Shown in pieces: positions 43,527 through 53,215 of a stretch of DNA of 64,000 nucleotides (positions within the stretch are counted from its first letter, which is position 1; each line of letters starts with the position of its first letter). Origin of the DNA: Brevibacillus dissolubilis. GTDB lineage: Bacteria > Bacillota > Bacilli > Brevibacillales > Brevibacillaceae. A model generated the notes under the pieces. That model saw only the letters and a program-made list of their open reading frames with translations, made no database searches and was not told the origin of the DNA. Made by a program: the position numbers and the translations under genes. The stretch is taken from contig NZ_VCNA01000016.1 of the NCBI RefSeq assembly GCF_006170445.1, positions 1 to 64,000 on the forward strand. Direction: 5' to 3'.

Positions 43527-43543
43527 AATAAGAACTATTACGA
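43527..43543. promoter_or_regulatory. Putative Zur operator between znuA and the PCYCGC lipoprotein gene
   Basis: On the minus strand TCGTAATAGTTCTTATT; 15 of 17 bases equal the site before znuC. It lies about 85 bases from the znuA start and 75 from the plus-strand gene, so it could serve both. Confidence 0.65.
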
Positions 43544-43617
43544 TTTGCAGTTGATTCCTAACATTTTTATTTGGACATATGATATACTAGGTAAGAGAAA
43601 AGGAGGTTTGTACGCAT

Positions 43618-44133
43618 ATGAAACCTATCCAAATGATGTACGCGACGGTTTTGTCTCTTACCATCCTCACTGGTTGCGGACAACAAGCCGTTGATTCCAC
43701 GAATGGGAATGCTAATCAACAACATGAACAGCATGAACAACATAAACTGCCGAATGGCGACCTTCAAGAAGTAACCACCTCTAAAGATGTACTGCCAAGC
43801 TTCTTGAACGGTAAAGACCCACGCATCATCCTCGCTTATCAGACTGCTGCCAAAAACAATGACCTCCTTCAATGGATTCCATGCTATTGCGGTTGCGGTG
43901 ATGAAGCCGGCCACCAAAACAACGGTAACTGCTTCATCAAAGAAGTGAAGGAAGACGGCTCTGTCGTCTGGGATGACCACGGAACCCGCTGTGGTACATG
44001 CATGGAAATCGCTGTCGTCTCCTCCAAGCTCAAAGAAGAAGGCAAAACCGACAAAGAAATCCGCGACATCATCGACAACCACTACAAAGCGGATTATGCA
44101 CCACCGACTCCGACTCCAATGCCTTCTGCCTAA
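43618..44133 (+). CDS. PCYCGC-motif lipoprotein
   Basis: 171 residues. Signal peptide with lipobox LTILTGC (Cys at about residue 20). A short His/Gln-rich tract (QQHEQHEQHK) is followed by a domain with PCYCGCGDEAGHQNNGNC and RCGTCMEIA, the PCYCGC family signature, whose cysteines probably bind a metal or form disulfides. Family function is unknown. A TGATATACT extended -10 and AAAGGAGG precede the ATG. The gene shares an intergenic Zur-like box with znuA, which suggests a link to zinc supply. Confidence 0.88.
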   Translation: MKPIQMMYATVLSLTILTGCGQQAVDSTNGNANQQHEQHEQHKLPNGDLQEVTTSKDVLPSFLNGKDPRIILAYQTAAKNNDLLQWIPCYCGCGDEAGHQNNGNCFIKEVKEDGSVVWDDHGTRCGTCMEIAVVSSKLKEEGKTDKEIRDIIDNHYKADYAPPTPTPMPSA

Positions 44134-44148
44134 CCGAACAGTCATATC

Positions 44149-44196
44149 AAAAGGCTATGCTTTTGACAGTTCCTACTACTGAGCATAGCCTTTTTT
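44149..44196 (+). terminator. Terminator of the PCYCGC gene
   Basis: AAAAGGCTATGC / GCATAGCCTTTTTT stem. Confidence 0.9.
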
Positions 44197-44243
44197 GTTT
44201 GGGATTATACTGATGGCATGTAAGATTCAGAACTCTTCTACAT

Positions 44244-44296
44244 AAAAAGCCGATGAACCACTGCTCTCTCGATCAAGCAGGATTCATCGGCTTTTT
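44244..44296 (-). terminator. nadA terminator
   Basis: AAAAAGCCGATGAA / TTCATCGGCTTTTT stem just after the nadA stop, usable in both directions. Confidence 0.9.
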
Positions 44297-44319
44297 GCAT
44301 TTCTCTTCGCTCTCGACAA

Positions 44320-45264
44320 TTAGTCTGGAGCCACTTCAAGCATACGCTCCAGGGAAGCACGGGCAGCTTCTGCCACGTGTTCTGGTACGTAGATTTCCGG
44401 CTTCATGTTTTCCAGCGCCTCGACGCATTTTTTCAAGTTGTTGACCTTCATGTTCGGGCAGACGAGGTATTTGGATGCGAAGTGGAACTTCTTGTTCGGG
44501 CTGTCTTTCTCCAGCATGTAGCGTACACCGTCTTCGGTACCGATGATGAATTCATCATGAGCGGACTCACGGCAGAATTTCAGGATACCGGTTGTGGAGC
44601 CTACATAGTCAGCCAGCTGTACCACTTCCGGACGGCACTCAGGGTGAACGGCTACCACTGCATTTGGGTACTGCGCCTTCATGTTCATGATGTCTTCGAC
44701 AGACAGCTGGTCATGCGTGTTGCAGTAGCCTTCCCAGATGATCATTTTCTTGTCGGTGAACTGGGAGACGTAGTGACCGAGGTTTTTATCCGGAACCCAG
44801 ATGATCTCTTCCGCGTCGACGGATTCGATGACCTTCTTCGCGTTGGACGAGGTACAGCATACGTATGTTTCCGCTTTCACGTCCGCAGAGGTGTTGATGT
44901 ACGCCACCACTTTTGCGTTCGGGTGCTGCTCCTTGAGTTTGCGCAGACCAGCTACGTTGACCATGTCGGCCATTGGACAGCCCGCACGTTCGTCTGGGAT
45001 GATGACTGTTTTATTTGGGTTAAGGATTTTCGCACTCTCACCCATAAAGTGAACGCCGCAGAACAGGATGACGTCAGCATCGGTTTCTTTTGCTTTTTGA
45101 GCCAAACCAAATGAGTCACCGATGAAGTCTGCTACCTCTTGAATCTCAGGGCGTTGATAAAAGTGAGCGAGGATAATCGCATTGCGCTCTTTTTTGAGTT
45201 GCATTAATCGTTCACGCAATTCGGCATTGCGCTGGGCTTTTTTTTCAAGCGCCAAGGCTTCCAT
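44320..45264 (-). CDS. nadA: Quinolinate synthase A
   Basis: [4Fe-4S] enzyme condensing iminoaspartate with dihydroxyacetone phosphate. 314 residues. Motifs: ILAHFYQRPEIQEVADFIGDS with substrate-binding His, and the three cluster cysteines in CTSSNA, VHPECRPEV and LVCPNMK contexts. It stands apart from nadB-nadC, with its own TTGACA promoter. Confidence 0.95.
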   Translation of the reverse strand: MEALALEKKAQRNAELRERLMQLKKERNAIILAHFYQRPEIQEVADFIGDSFGLAQKAKETDADVILFCGVHFMGESAKILNPNKTVIIPDERAGCPMADMVNVAGLRKLKEQHPNAKVVAYINTSADVKAETYVCCTSSNAKKVIESVDAEEIIWVPDKNLGHYVSQFTDKKMIIWEGYCNTHDQLSVEDIMNMKAQYPNAVVAVHPECRPEVVQLADYVGSTTGILKFCRESAHDEFIIGTEDGVRYMLEKDSPNKKFHFASKYLVCPNMKVNNLKKCVEALENMKPEIYVPEHVAEAARASLERMLEVAPD

Positions 45265-45304
45265 TCTAAAACCTCCTACTACTGGCTTTTACAGTATTGG
45301 TTTT

Positions 45305-45333
45305 AATGTATCCCTGTCTCAAAGAGTTGTCAA
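45305..45333 (-). promoter_or_regulatory. Sigma-A promoter of nadA
   Basis: TTGACA and TACATT separated by 17 bases, about 40 bases before the ATG. Confidence 0.65.
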
Positions 45334-45360
45334 TCGGAAATAGTAGGGGAATTGTACAGC

Positions 45361-46230
45361 CTAGATGTTCTTCCATAATCGTTCCCGGATAAAATGAGCC
45401 ACACCATCTTCTTCATGGCTTCGGGTCGTGTATCGGGTCAGCTGCTTGATCTCATCGGAGGCATTGCCCATCGCTACGGAGACACCTACTTGGGACAGGA
45501 TATCAGTATCATTGGCGGCGTCACCAAAAGCCGCGATACGCTCTGCTGTGATACCCCATCTCCGCGTGAAGTGCTGCAAGCCTTGCCACTTGTTCACACC
45601 GGGAGCTACCAGCTCTACATTGCGGGAGCCTGATGAGGTGAGATGGATACGCTCGCCCAGTGGAGCCAGCTGTTCGCGCACCCAGAGAATCTCCGCCGGA
45701 TCAGGATGCCAATAGAACACCTTGACGATCTGGTTCTCGCCTGAGCGGATTTTGCGGAACAGTTCTTCCTGCTCGATCACTTTGGTCAGCTTATGGAAGG
45801 AATAGTTGCGCAGGGAAAACGCTCCGTGCTTATCCTCTTGGGGCAAAAGCTCCTGTTCCACCCGGGCGCGGTCTTCCTGGATCATCCAGCGGTTGCTTAA
45901 CGTATCATGTACCTCGTAGTATATCGTCCGTTGCTTGATCATATCCACCGCATCAGTCACAATATCTGGCGGCAGGTTGACACTCTGAATCAAGGTTCCA
46001 TCTGCCTCATAGATCGCTGCTCCATTGCTGCACACATAGCCGTCAAACGGGTACTGATCACAAGCCATCGACGCCGACAGATACGTTCGGCCCGTCGCTA
46101 AGAGCAGCTTGCATCCCTGTGCCTGAAGGGCCCGACACGCTTCTTTATTGCCCTCGCTCATCTGTGATTGCCGGTTCAGCATCGTCCCGTCCAAGTCAAA
46201 CGCCGCCAGTCCTACATCGAGAAAATCCAT
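45361..46230 (-). CDS. HAD-superfamily Cof-type phosphatase
   Basis: 289 residues, class IIB HAD hydrolase. Motif I AAFDLDGTML, motif II LLATGRTY, motif III Lys in the GVNKWQGL region, motif IV AFGDAANDTDIL. The substrate is probably a sugar phosphate, nucleotide or flavin precursor but cannot be told from sequence. It lies alone between ftsH and nadA. Confidence 0.9.
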   Translation of the reverse strand: MDFLDVGLAAFDLDGTMLNRQSQMSEGNKEACRALQAQGCKLLLATGRTYLSASMACDQYPFDGYVCSNGAAIYEADGTLIQSVNLPPDIVTDAVDMIKQRTIYYEVHDTLSNRWMIQEDRARVEQELLPQEDKHGAFSLRNYSFHKLTKVIEQEELFRKIRSGENQIVKVFYWHPDPAEILWVREQLAPLGERIHLTSSGSRNVELVAPGVNKWQGLQHFTRRWGITAERIAAFGDAANDTDILSQVGVSVAMGNASDEIKQLTRYTTRSHEEDGVAHFIRERLWKNI

Positions 46231-46261
46231 CTCTTTTGTCCCCCTACGCGGTTTCTTTTAT

Positions 46262-46293
46262 AAAAAAGAGGCACCTGATAACGGCGCCTCTTC
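46262..46293 (-). terminator. ftsH terminator
   Basis: AGAGGCGCC / GGTGCCTCT stem followed by TTTTTT. Confidence 0.85.
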
Positions 46294-46305
46294 TACAGCT
46301 GTTGC

Positions 46306-48207
46306 TTATTCTTTCTTGTCATCCCGTGGCAGGATGTTGACGGAGAGATCACCTGGAACAAAGTTCGGCTCTTGGTCAAGCTTGCCGTTTTCGATCAATT
46401 GCTTGATCTGTTCGGCATCCAGTGTCTCGTATTTGAGCAGGGCCTGCGCCACATCTTCAAGCTGTTGGCGGTAGGTGGTCAGAAGTTGTGTACAACGTTC
46501 GTACTGCTCATTGATGATGCTTTGCATTTCTTGGTCGATCTCGTAGGCGATCTGCTCGGAGTAGTTACGCTCATGTCCGAGGTCGCGGCCGAGGAAGACC
46601 TGACCTTGTGAACGGCCGAACTGCATCGGACCAAGCTTGCTCATCCCGTATTCGGTGATCATGCTTCGTGCGATTGCAGTCGCGCGCTGGAAGTCATTGT
46701 GCGCACCAGTGGAGATATCACCGAGTACGATTTCTTCCGCTACGCGGCCACCCAACAAGCCGACGATTTTATCAAGCAAGTCGCTCTTCGTTGCGAAGAA
46801 GCGGTCTTCTTTTGGCAACATGACGGTATAACCACCCGCTTGACCGCGCGGGATGATGGTCACCTTGTGTACCATGTCTGCATTCTTGAGGTAGTAGCCC
46901 ACGATGGTATGACCTGCTTCGTGGTATGCAACCAGACGGCGTTCGTCTTCGCTGACCACGCGGGATTTCTTCGCTGGTCCTGCGATGACACGGTCGATCG
47001 CTTCGTCTACTTCCTGCATGGTGACCTGTTTTTTGTTTTTACGTGCGGTCAGAAGAGCCGCTTCGTTCAACAGGTTTTCCAGATCAGCACCCGTGAACCC
47101 TGGGGTACGGCGGGCGATTGTATCGAGATTGACATCTTCGCCGAGCGGCTTGTTGCGTGCGTGTACCTTGAGTACAGCATCGCGGCCTTTGACGTCTGGA
47201 CGGTCAACCGTGATCTGACGGTCAAAACGGCCTGGACGCAGAAGCGCCGGGTCAAGAATGTCCGGACGGTTGGTCGCTGCCACCATGATGATACCTTCGT
47301 TGGCACCGAAACCATCCATTTCGACGAGCAATTGGTTGAGCGTCTGCTCCCGCTCGTCATGTCCACCACCAAGACCTGCACCGCGCTGACGTCCTACGGC
47401 ATCGATCTCGTCGATGAAGATGATACATGGAGCATTTTTCTTCGCATTTTCGAACAAGTCGCGGACGCGGGATGCACCCACACCGACGAACATTTCTACG
47501 AAGTCGGAACCTGAGATGCTGAAGAATGGTACGCCTGCCTCACCAGCAACGGCACGAGCCAGCAATGTTTTACCTGTACCCGGAGGACCTACCAGCAGCA
47601 CACCTTTTGGAATTCGCGCGCCAACGGCAGCGAATTTACGAGGGTCTTTGAGGAATTCAACCACTTCCACGAGCTCAGCTTTTTCTTCATCTGCACCCGC
47701 TACATCGTCGAATGTCACGCGTTTCTTCTCATCGTTGTACAGCTTGGCACGGCTTTTGCCGAAGTTCATCACCCGGCTGCCACCGCCCTGAGCTTGGTTC
47801 AACAAGAAGAAGAATAAGATAAAGATAATGACGAAAGGAATAATCGATGTGAGGAAAGTCAGCCAGATATTGTTGCCTTCAGCCGGCTTGAAATCCACCT
47901 TAGTAATCAACCCTGCGTCAATCTTCTTATTGATGAGCGCGAGCAATTCGTCATCGTATAATGGAGCGTTGGTCGTGAATGCTTCTTGATTCGCAGAGGC
48001 TGTTTTGCGCTTCCCCTCTATGCGATATGTACCCCCATCAACCCGGAGTTGTGCTTCTGTGATTTGATCCTTGGTCAGGTCTTGCCTAAATTCCTGGTAG
48101 GTCAATTGCGCCATTTTGTCGGTCCCGGAGAGGACAAAGTTAACAATCCCTACCGTGACGAGGAAAATGAGTAAATAGAACCCTGTATTACGGAAAAAAC
48201 GATTCAT
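46306..48207 (-). CDS. ftsH: ATP-dependent zinc metalloprotease FtsH
   Basis: Membrane-anchored AAA+ protease for quality control of membrane and regulatory proteins. 633 residues. Two membrane helices (residues 6-25 and about 105-127) flank the outer domain. AAA module: Walker [10 protein letters not shown], Walker [34 protein letters not shown]. The protease site is HEAGH near residue 423 with the distal Asp in the LGDIS region. It follows hpt as in Bacillus. Confidence 0.98.
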   Translation of the reverse strand: MNRFFRNTGFYLLIFLVTVGIVNFVLSGTDKMAQLTYQEFRQDLTKDQITEAQLRVDGGTYRIEGKRKTASANQEAFTTNAPLYDDELLALINKKIDAGLITKVDFKPAEGNNIWLTFLTSIIPFVIIFILFFFLLNQAQGGGSRVMNFGKSRAKLYNDEKKRVTFDDVAGADEEKAELVEVVEFLKDPRKFAAVGARIPKGVLLVGPPGTGKTLLARAVAGEAGVPFFSISGSDFVEMFVGVGASRVRDLFENAKKNAPCIIFIDEIDAVGRQRGAGLGGGHDEREQTLNQLLVEMDGFGANEGIIMVAATNRPDILDPALLRPGRFDRQITVDRPDVKGRDAVLKVHARNKPLGEDVNLDTIARRTPGFTGADLENLLNEAALLTARKNKKQVTMQEVDEAIDRVIAGPAKKSRVVSEDERRLVAYHEAGHTIVGYYLKNADMVHKVTIIPRGQAGGYTVMLPKEDRFFATKSDLLDKIVGLLGGRVAEEIVLGDISTGAHNDFQRATAIARSMITEYGMSKLGPMQFGRSQGQVFLGRDLGHERNYSEQIAYEIDQEMQSIINEQYERCTQLLTTYRQQLEDVAQALLKYETLDAEQIKQLIENGKLDQEPNFVPGDLSVNILPRDDKKE

Positions 48208-48294
48208 TTCTTACCTCCTCTCACAAAAAAGACACTTCCCATATTTTATCATAATACAATATATCTTCACAACCTGAGAGAAATGCTTACCTGC

Positions 48295-48834
48295 TTATTT
48301 CGTATACACTTCAGGCTTCAGGATGCCGATATAAGGCAGATTGCGGTATCTCTCCGCATAATCCAGACCGTATCCTACGACGAATTCGTCTGGAATGGTG
48401 AATCCGCTGTAGTCTGGGGAGATGTCTACTTTGCGGCGTTCCGGCTTGTTGAGCAGGGTTACCACTTTTACGGTTTCCGCTTCACGGATTTTGAGAGACT
48501 CGACCAGACGGCTCAAGGTAAGGCCGCTGTCCATGATGTCTTCGACGATCAGCACATGACGTCCTTGAACGGATGTGTCGAGGTCTTTGAGGATGCGCAC
48601 AACCCCTGAGGATTCTGTGCTGTTGCCGTAGCTGGATACGGCCATAAAATCCATTTCGCAATGAATCTGCATTTGACGTACCAGATCAGCCATGAAAAGA
48701 ACAGCACCCTTGAGGACGCAAATCACCAATGGGTTTTTGTCACGGTATTCATCAGCAAGGGTCTGGCCTAATTCCTTCACTTTTTCCGCGATCTGTTCTT
48801 CGCTCAGTAGTACGTCTTTTATGTCGTTATGCAT
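48295..48834 (-). CDS. hpt: Hypoxanthine phosphoribosyltransferase
   Basis: Purine salvage: hypoxanthine or guanine plus PRPP to IMP or GMP. 179 residues. PRPP-binding motif [15 protein letters not shown] and the [10 protein letters not shown] flexible-loop region are typical. The ATG at 48834 follows AGGAGG and overlaps the tilS stop by eight bases, the conserved tilS-hpt coupling that in B. subtilis includes a regulatory complex of the two proteins. Confidence 0.96.
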   Translation of the reverse strand: MHNDIKDVLLSEEQIAEKVKELGQTLADEYRDKNPLVICVLKGAVLFMADLVRQMQIHCEMDFMAVSSYGNSTESSGVVRILKDLDTSVQGRHVLIVEDIMDSGLTLSRLVESLKIREAETVKVVTLLNKPERRKVDISPDYSGFTIPDEFVVGYGLDYAERYRNLPYIGILKPEVYTK

Positions 48835-50251
48835 GATGTACCTCCTGCCATTCTTCTCGGAACTCAACTTCGATATAGAGAAAGCGGGTCGTGCGGTCTG
48901 AGACCTGCGCGTGGGCGGAACGTCTTACACCTGGGACCCAGATGATCACGTCTCCTGCAAGGATCAATGGAATGCGGTCTCTCGCCTGCTTGGGTACCTT
49001 GGCGTCGATGAGCAGTTCCTTGAGCTTCTGCGTACCGCCTGACAGCGTAATCCGGTCACCCGGCCTGCGGCTTCTGACATGCAGCATCTCTTCCAGCTGG
49101 TCGGCATCAAAAACCGCCTGATTCGCTGTGAAGCCGTGCCAATGAGGGGCGCGGTCGAGATAGCTGGCATGGATGACGGTACCATTCTGCCCAATCCACG
49201 TCGTCCCTGGCAGGATGAGTGGCAAGGCAAACGGTTGCACCTGCTCAAATGTTGCTTCCTTGCTAATATGGATATGCTCATACATCCGCTCTACGACTAC
49301 TTGATTGGCGAGATGTACGGCAGCTGACGGATTCTCTTGCCCAATGACGTGCAAAACGGCCTCCACATGCTGCGAAGACCACTCCATACCGTTTGAGAGA
49401 TAACTTAATATTAGAGTAATCATTCTGCTTTGTAAAGCAAGGTCACAAGTTTGAAATTTCTTTCGATCTAATATGATTTTTTCTGCGTCTTGCGACAAAA
49501 TCACCTGTCCGGCTACGCGTTTTGTTTCTTCCATTAAATAGGCGTCATCTGCCTGCGCGAGCCTGGAGAGCTTGAGGATATGCTCCCGGTACCTCGGGTT
49601 GAGCTCCTCCATCAACGGAATGAGATCAAGCCGAAGCTTGTTGCGTTGGTACTTGCGGGATTGGTTGCTGCTGTCCTCGCGCGGGGTGAGTCCAACCTCG
49701 TGACAGTAAGCTTCCAGATCACGACGGCTCACAGTCAGGAGCGGGCGGACGAGCTCCACTCGGTCATCCACCAGCCATCTGCGCTCAGGCATACCAGACA
49801 GACCATGGATACCTGTGCCGCGCAGGATTCGCATTAGGATCGTCTCCACCTGATCATCGGCGTGATGGGCCAATACGACCTTGGTCGAGCCGGTTTCTTC
49901 TGCCACCTGCTGGTACAACCCGTAGCGGATCTGGCGGCTCGCTTCCTGGGAACCCAGCCCCGTCTCTCTCATGTAAGCCGGGACATCCCGCCGAAACGAC
50001 CAGCACCTTACCCCTACTGTATGACACAAGTCCTCCACGTATGCGGCATCACCGTCTGATTCTTCACCGCGAAAACAGTGATTGAGGTGAACGACATGAA
50101 TCTGCCAGCCATACTTGTATTGTTGATTAAGCGCAGACAAGATATGCAACAACGCCGTCGAATCCGTCCCGCCGGAGACTCCCACGACGATCGATTCTCC
50201 ATGGGTCAGCATGTTGGTTTCTTTAATTCGCTTTTGCACTCTTAGGAGCAT
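48827..50251 (-). CDS. tilS: tRNA-Ile lysidine synthase
   Basis: Converts C34 of the tRNA-Ile CAU anticodon to lysidine. About 474 residues, with PP-loop ATPase motif [15 protein letters not shown], a linker helix domain, and the C-terminal TilS_C domain ([20 protein letters not shown]). The start is ambiguous: ATG at 50251 or TTG at 50263, both inside the end of the ThrE-like gene upstream. Essential in most bacteria. Confidence 0.93.
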   Translation of the reverse strand: MLLRVQKRIKETNMLTHGESIVVGVSGGTDSTALLHILSALNQQYKYGWQIHVVHLNHCFRGEESDGDAAYVEDLCHTVGVRCWSFRRDVPAYMRETGLGSQEASRQIRYGLYQQVAEETGSTKVVLAHHADDQVETILMRILRGTGIHGLSGMPERRWLVDDRVELVRPLLTVSRRDLEAYCHEVGLTPREDSSNQSRKYQRNKLRLDLIPLMEELNPRYREHILKLSRLAQADDAYLMEETKRVAGQVILSQDAEKIILDRKKFQTCDLALQSRMITLILSYLSNGMEWSSQHVEAVLHVIGQENPSAAVHLANQVVVERMYEHIHISKEATFEQVQPFALPLILPGTTWIGQNGTVIHASYLDRAPHWHGFTANQAVFDADQLEEMLHVRSRRPGDRITLSGGTQKLKELLIDAKVPKQARDRIPLILAGDVIIWVPGVRRSAHAQVSDRTTRFLYIEVEFREEWQEVHHA

Positions 50252-50684
50252 AGCGGGCCACAATTCCTTTCCATATTGAAAAGAGCGACAGCCCCAAGGT
50301 CAATCCTGCGGCAATCGCACCCGCTGCCACACAGGTCTCCACCGCAAGCGTGATGCCTTGGAGGTAATCCCCGTTGACAAAGGAAAGCATGGTCTTGTAA
50401 GCGGTCGAGCCGGGGACCAGCGGGATGATCCCCGCAGTGCTGAAGTTCGTCGATGGTACCCGCAACTTCACGGACAGCCATTGACTGGCCAGTGAAATAA
50501 ACGTCGCTGCAGCAAAAGTGGCAAGACCAATCTGTGCTCCGAACACCGGCAATGATTTAAAAATCAACCAAGCCAGCATCCCAACCGTTCCTCCGGCCAA
50601 CAAGGTACGGACCGGTACGTTAAACAGCATGCCGTAGGCGACAGCAGAACCAAAACTGAGTACTAATCCAAGCAATACATACAT
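50223..50684 (-). CDS. ThrE-type threonine/serine exporter, small subunit
   Basis: 153 residues, four or five helices; the family (ThrE_2, formerly DUF3815) is the C-terminal half of the split ThrE exporter. Landmarks are VPSTNFSTAGIIPLVPGSTAY and GLTLGLSLFSIW. It follows the large subunit by 13 bases. This pair is not part of the B. subtilis order at this place and is inserted between yabT and tilS. Confidence 0.85.
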   Translation of the reverse strand: MYVLLGLVLSFGSAVAYGMLFNVPVRTLLAGGTVGMLAWLIFKSLPVFGAQIGLATFAAATFISLASQWLSVKLRVPSTNFSTAGIIPLVPGSTAYKTMLSFVNGDYLQGITLAVETCVAAGAIAAGLTLGLSLFSIWKGIVARYAPKSAKAN

Positions 50685-50697
50685 CTCTTATGCCACC

Positions 50698-51447
50698 TCA
50701 CAACGAAAGCACGAGCGCCGTCGCCACAGCGATCGATAACGCGGTAAGTACGGCTTCCACGCCTCGGGACATTCCAGCCACCAAGTCGCCCGCCAAGATA
50801 TCACGAAGCGAGTTGGTCACGGCCATCCCTGGGAAAAGCGGAAGCATCGTGCCAATCAACATATAATTCAGATGAAGATCAGGAAACAGGTGATACATAA
50901 GTAAGACGAAAAAACCACCGACACAGCCTGCCAAAAACTCCGTGAAGAATTTGACCCGCATCACCTGTTCAATGTAGACGATACTCTTGTTGACCAGCAT
51001 CCCTGCGATCATCGTCGGAATCATATCCCAGATGGTTCCCCCCAATAAAACAGTAAAAGAGCCACTGGCAAAACCCGAGGCCAGACTTTGCATCCAGGCT
51101 GGGTATTGTGGCTTTTTCTGCTCGATCTCCAAAAGGTGTTGGTGGGCCTGTTCCAGCGTCAGTTGACCTGATACATAATGGCGGGAGACTTGGTTAACCA
51201 GTGTTACTTTATTCAGATCAACACTGCCACGGAAGACCCGAATCATCCTGGTATGATCCTGGTCTCCGTCGCAATAGCTGAGAATAATCGTACTCGGAGT
51301 CACAGAACTATAGACGTCATCCATTCCAGCTGCTTGCGCGATGTGAGCCATCGTATCTTCCACTCGGTATGTTTCCGCTCCGCTCTTCAACATGATCCTG
51401 CCTGCCAGTATGCAGGTCTCCATCACGTGGTTGTTAGCGGTCATCAT
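50698..51447 (-). CDS. ThrE-type threonine/serine exporter, large subunit
   Basis: 249 residues from the ATG at 51447, which follows GAGGG. The N-terminal cytoplasmic part (AGRIMLKSGAETYRVEDTM) is the hydrolase-like ThrE/DUF1212 signature, followed by five helices (GCVGGFFVLLMYHLFPDL; GTMLPLFPGMAVTNSLRDIL). The open frame continues upstream into the kinase gene but that part is not used. Confidence 0.88.
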   Translation of the reverse strand: MMTANNHVMETCILAGRIMLKSGAETYRVEDTMAHIAQAAGMDDVYSSVTPSTIILSYCDGDQDHTRMIRVFRGSVDLNKVTLVNQVSRHYVSGQLTLEQAHQHLLEIEQKKPQYPAWMQSLASGFASGSFTVLLGGTIWDMIPTMIAGMLVNKSIVYIEQVMRVKFFTEFLAGCVGGFFVLLMYHLFPDLHLNYMLIGTMLPLFPGMAVTNSLRDILAGDLVAGMSRGVEAVLTALSIAVATALVLSL

Positions 51448-51457
51448 GGTGCATCCC

Positions 51458-52381
51458 TCACATCCAGACAAGATACATAGAACCTGCGAGCAGCAATAAC
51501 GAGGCGACGAAAAAGCCGCCGATCCATTTGCTGGCTGTACTGCTTGCCTTGGCTGCTTTACGCTTGGATACAGCATTCCCTTCACGGAAGGCTTGGAGCA
51601 GGTCCGCCTTCATCTGGGAAGCACTGGTGTACTTGCCTTGCAAAGCTCTCACCAGTGGCACGCGATATCCATACAGGTTCTCATTGTCCCGTATTATATC
51701 ATAAAGCATTTGGACGTGTCGTGTTGCTTGGGATATTCTTTTCCACTCTGCTTTATCCAGCGTAAGACGCATCATCATGACAGCCAACGAGAACAGATCA
51801 TAACCAGTGTCAGCACGTCGGTCGCCTGCCTGCCAGAAGGCTCGGTCATATTCTTCAGTGAACTGGCGGACGGCGTTGCCGATCTTACTTACCCCGCCGA
51901 AGTCGATCAGGCAGATGCGCTTGGTCGTGTTCATCACCATGGCGTTCTCTGGCTTGAGGTCTCCGAAGACGAAGCCTTGGCTGTGCAGGATGTCCAAGTG
52001 AGACAGCAGCTGCACCATCAGGACAGGGACCCAATCCGCACCGACCCGACTTACATATTCATCCAAGCGTTCGCCCTCTACATATTCCATCGCGTAAAAG
52101 CTGTAGGCTTTGCCATCCACTACGAAGTCATCGACATCACAGACCGCTGGGCCGACTTTGGGGTCTTGGAGCTTCTGGACGCTTTTTAATAGATTGACCT
52201 CCATTAATAGATCCATGGGGTCGACGCCCACTTTGACCGCAAGCTTCTTGCCCAGATGAGAGACGAGGTAGACGACACCGTTTGCCCCTCGCCCCAGCTC
52301 AGAGAGCACCCGGTAGGAGTTGTGATGCCATTTACCGCTGAACTGCCGGGGCAGTGGGGGAAACATATCGTTAGAATACAT
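51458..52381 (-). CDS. yabT: YabT-like membrane Ser/Thr protein kinase
   Basis: About 307 residues. Hanks-type kinase fold: GRGANGVVYLV, VAIK-like LAVKVG, ATP-binding MEYVEG, catalytic loop GFVFGDLKPENAM and DFGG. The usual HRD is FGD, as the Asp is kept but His-Arg are lost. One C-terminal helix (WIGGFFVASLLLLAGSMYLV) anchors it without a PASTA domain, as in B. subtilis YabT, a sporulation kinase acting on RecA. Start at 52381 overlaps the VWA gene by 11 bases with a weak ribosome site. Confidence 0.85.
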   Translation of the reverse strand: MYSNDMFPPLPRQFSGKWHHNSYRVLSELGRGANGVVYLVSHLGKKLAVKVGVDPMDLLMEVNLLKSVQKLQDPKVGPAVCDVDDFVVDGKAYSFYAMEYVEGERLDEYVSRVGADWVPVLMVQLLSHLDILHSQGFVFGDLKPENAMVMNTTKRICLIDFGGVSKIGNAVRQFTEEYDRAFWQAGDRRADTGYDLFSLAVMMMRLTLDKAEWKRISQATRHVQMLYDIIRDNENLYGYRVPLVRALQGKYTSASQMKADLLQAFREGNAVSKRKAAKASSTASKWIGGFFVASLLLLAGSMYLVWM

Positions 52382-53150
52382 GGTCTTGCAGGTATCCGTC
52401 TTGGTCTCTGTGATCTTTGCGCGGTGGCTTGTCTTCGAGGCGGTAGCGGTCGGCGAGATGATCAGGCAGCTCGACATGGTCAAACAGGGCAATCGCTTCG
52501 GTGATCGCCGGGCCGGTCGGAGTGATGCCGCTCATGGTCAGGGCATTGGTCAGCTCGTAGGCTTTTTCCACCTGATTGGTCCACGGGATGCGGACTTCGA
52601 GGTGGCGCTGTTTGCCTGGGAATGTACAGACGGCCATCCGACTTGTGCCACGGCGGGAGCGAAGGCTGATGCTGAAATCATAGATCGCTTGCTGTACCGC
52701 GTTGAGCTTGGCTTTCATACTGGCTGAGGTGTCGACGAGCATGACGACTTCCAGACCGCTCTTTTCACCGAGGTCATCGACGAGTCCGGCTACCTGCATC
52801 CGTTTCTCTGGTGTCAGGGTCTCCAGCTTGGAATCACCGAGGATTTCTTTGAGCTCTTGGCTGACGACATTCTGGATCGTGCGGGTCATCGCCTTGCGTG
52901 TGAGCATCTGGACGGTCTGTGCAAGCTGAGCCGGATAGACGATATCGCTTAAGCCCCCGCCAGCCTGTGCCATCTCACGGATCTCCTGCTCTCCTTGCTC
53001 ACCCAGCTCATTGCGGTCGACGACGCCGATGACATTGACGGTGATGCCTTGCTCTCGTGCCAAGGTAGCGGCTGCAATCGGACTGATCCCCACATTGGAG
53101 CATCCATCGGTAACGACTAAGATTTGCCGTAATGTTGCTACTTTCGCCAT
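52371..53150 (-). CDS. yabS: VWA-domain protein (YabS-like)
   Basis: 259 residues. A first half with ILVVTDGCSNVGISPIA and a second von Willebrand A domain with the MIDAS motif VMLVDTSASMKA. The order spoIIE-yabS-yabT is conserved in spore formers. In B. subtilis this pair is expressed during sporulation; role unknown. GGGGAGG precedes the ATG at 53150. Confidence 0.9.
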   Translation of the reverse strand: MAKVATLRQILVVTDGCSNVGISPIAAATLAREQGITVNVIGVVDRNELGEQGEQEIREMAQAGGGLSDIVYPAQLAQTVQMLTRKAMTRTIQNVVSQELKEILGDSKLETLTPEKRMQVAGLVDDLGEKSGLEVVMLVDTSASMKAKLNAVQQAIYDFSISLRSRRGTSRMAVCTFPGKQRHLEVRIPWTNQVEKAYELTNALTMSGITPTGPAITEAIALFDHVELPDHLADRYRLEDKPPRKDHRDQDGYLQDHVF

Positions 53151-53215
53151 AATAAAAACCTCCCCGAAACTAGTAGCTTTTCTACCAGTATCGTCGGAGG
53201 TTCTAAAAAACATAC

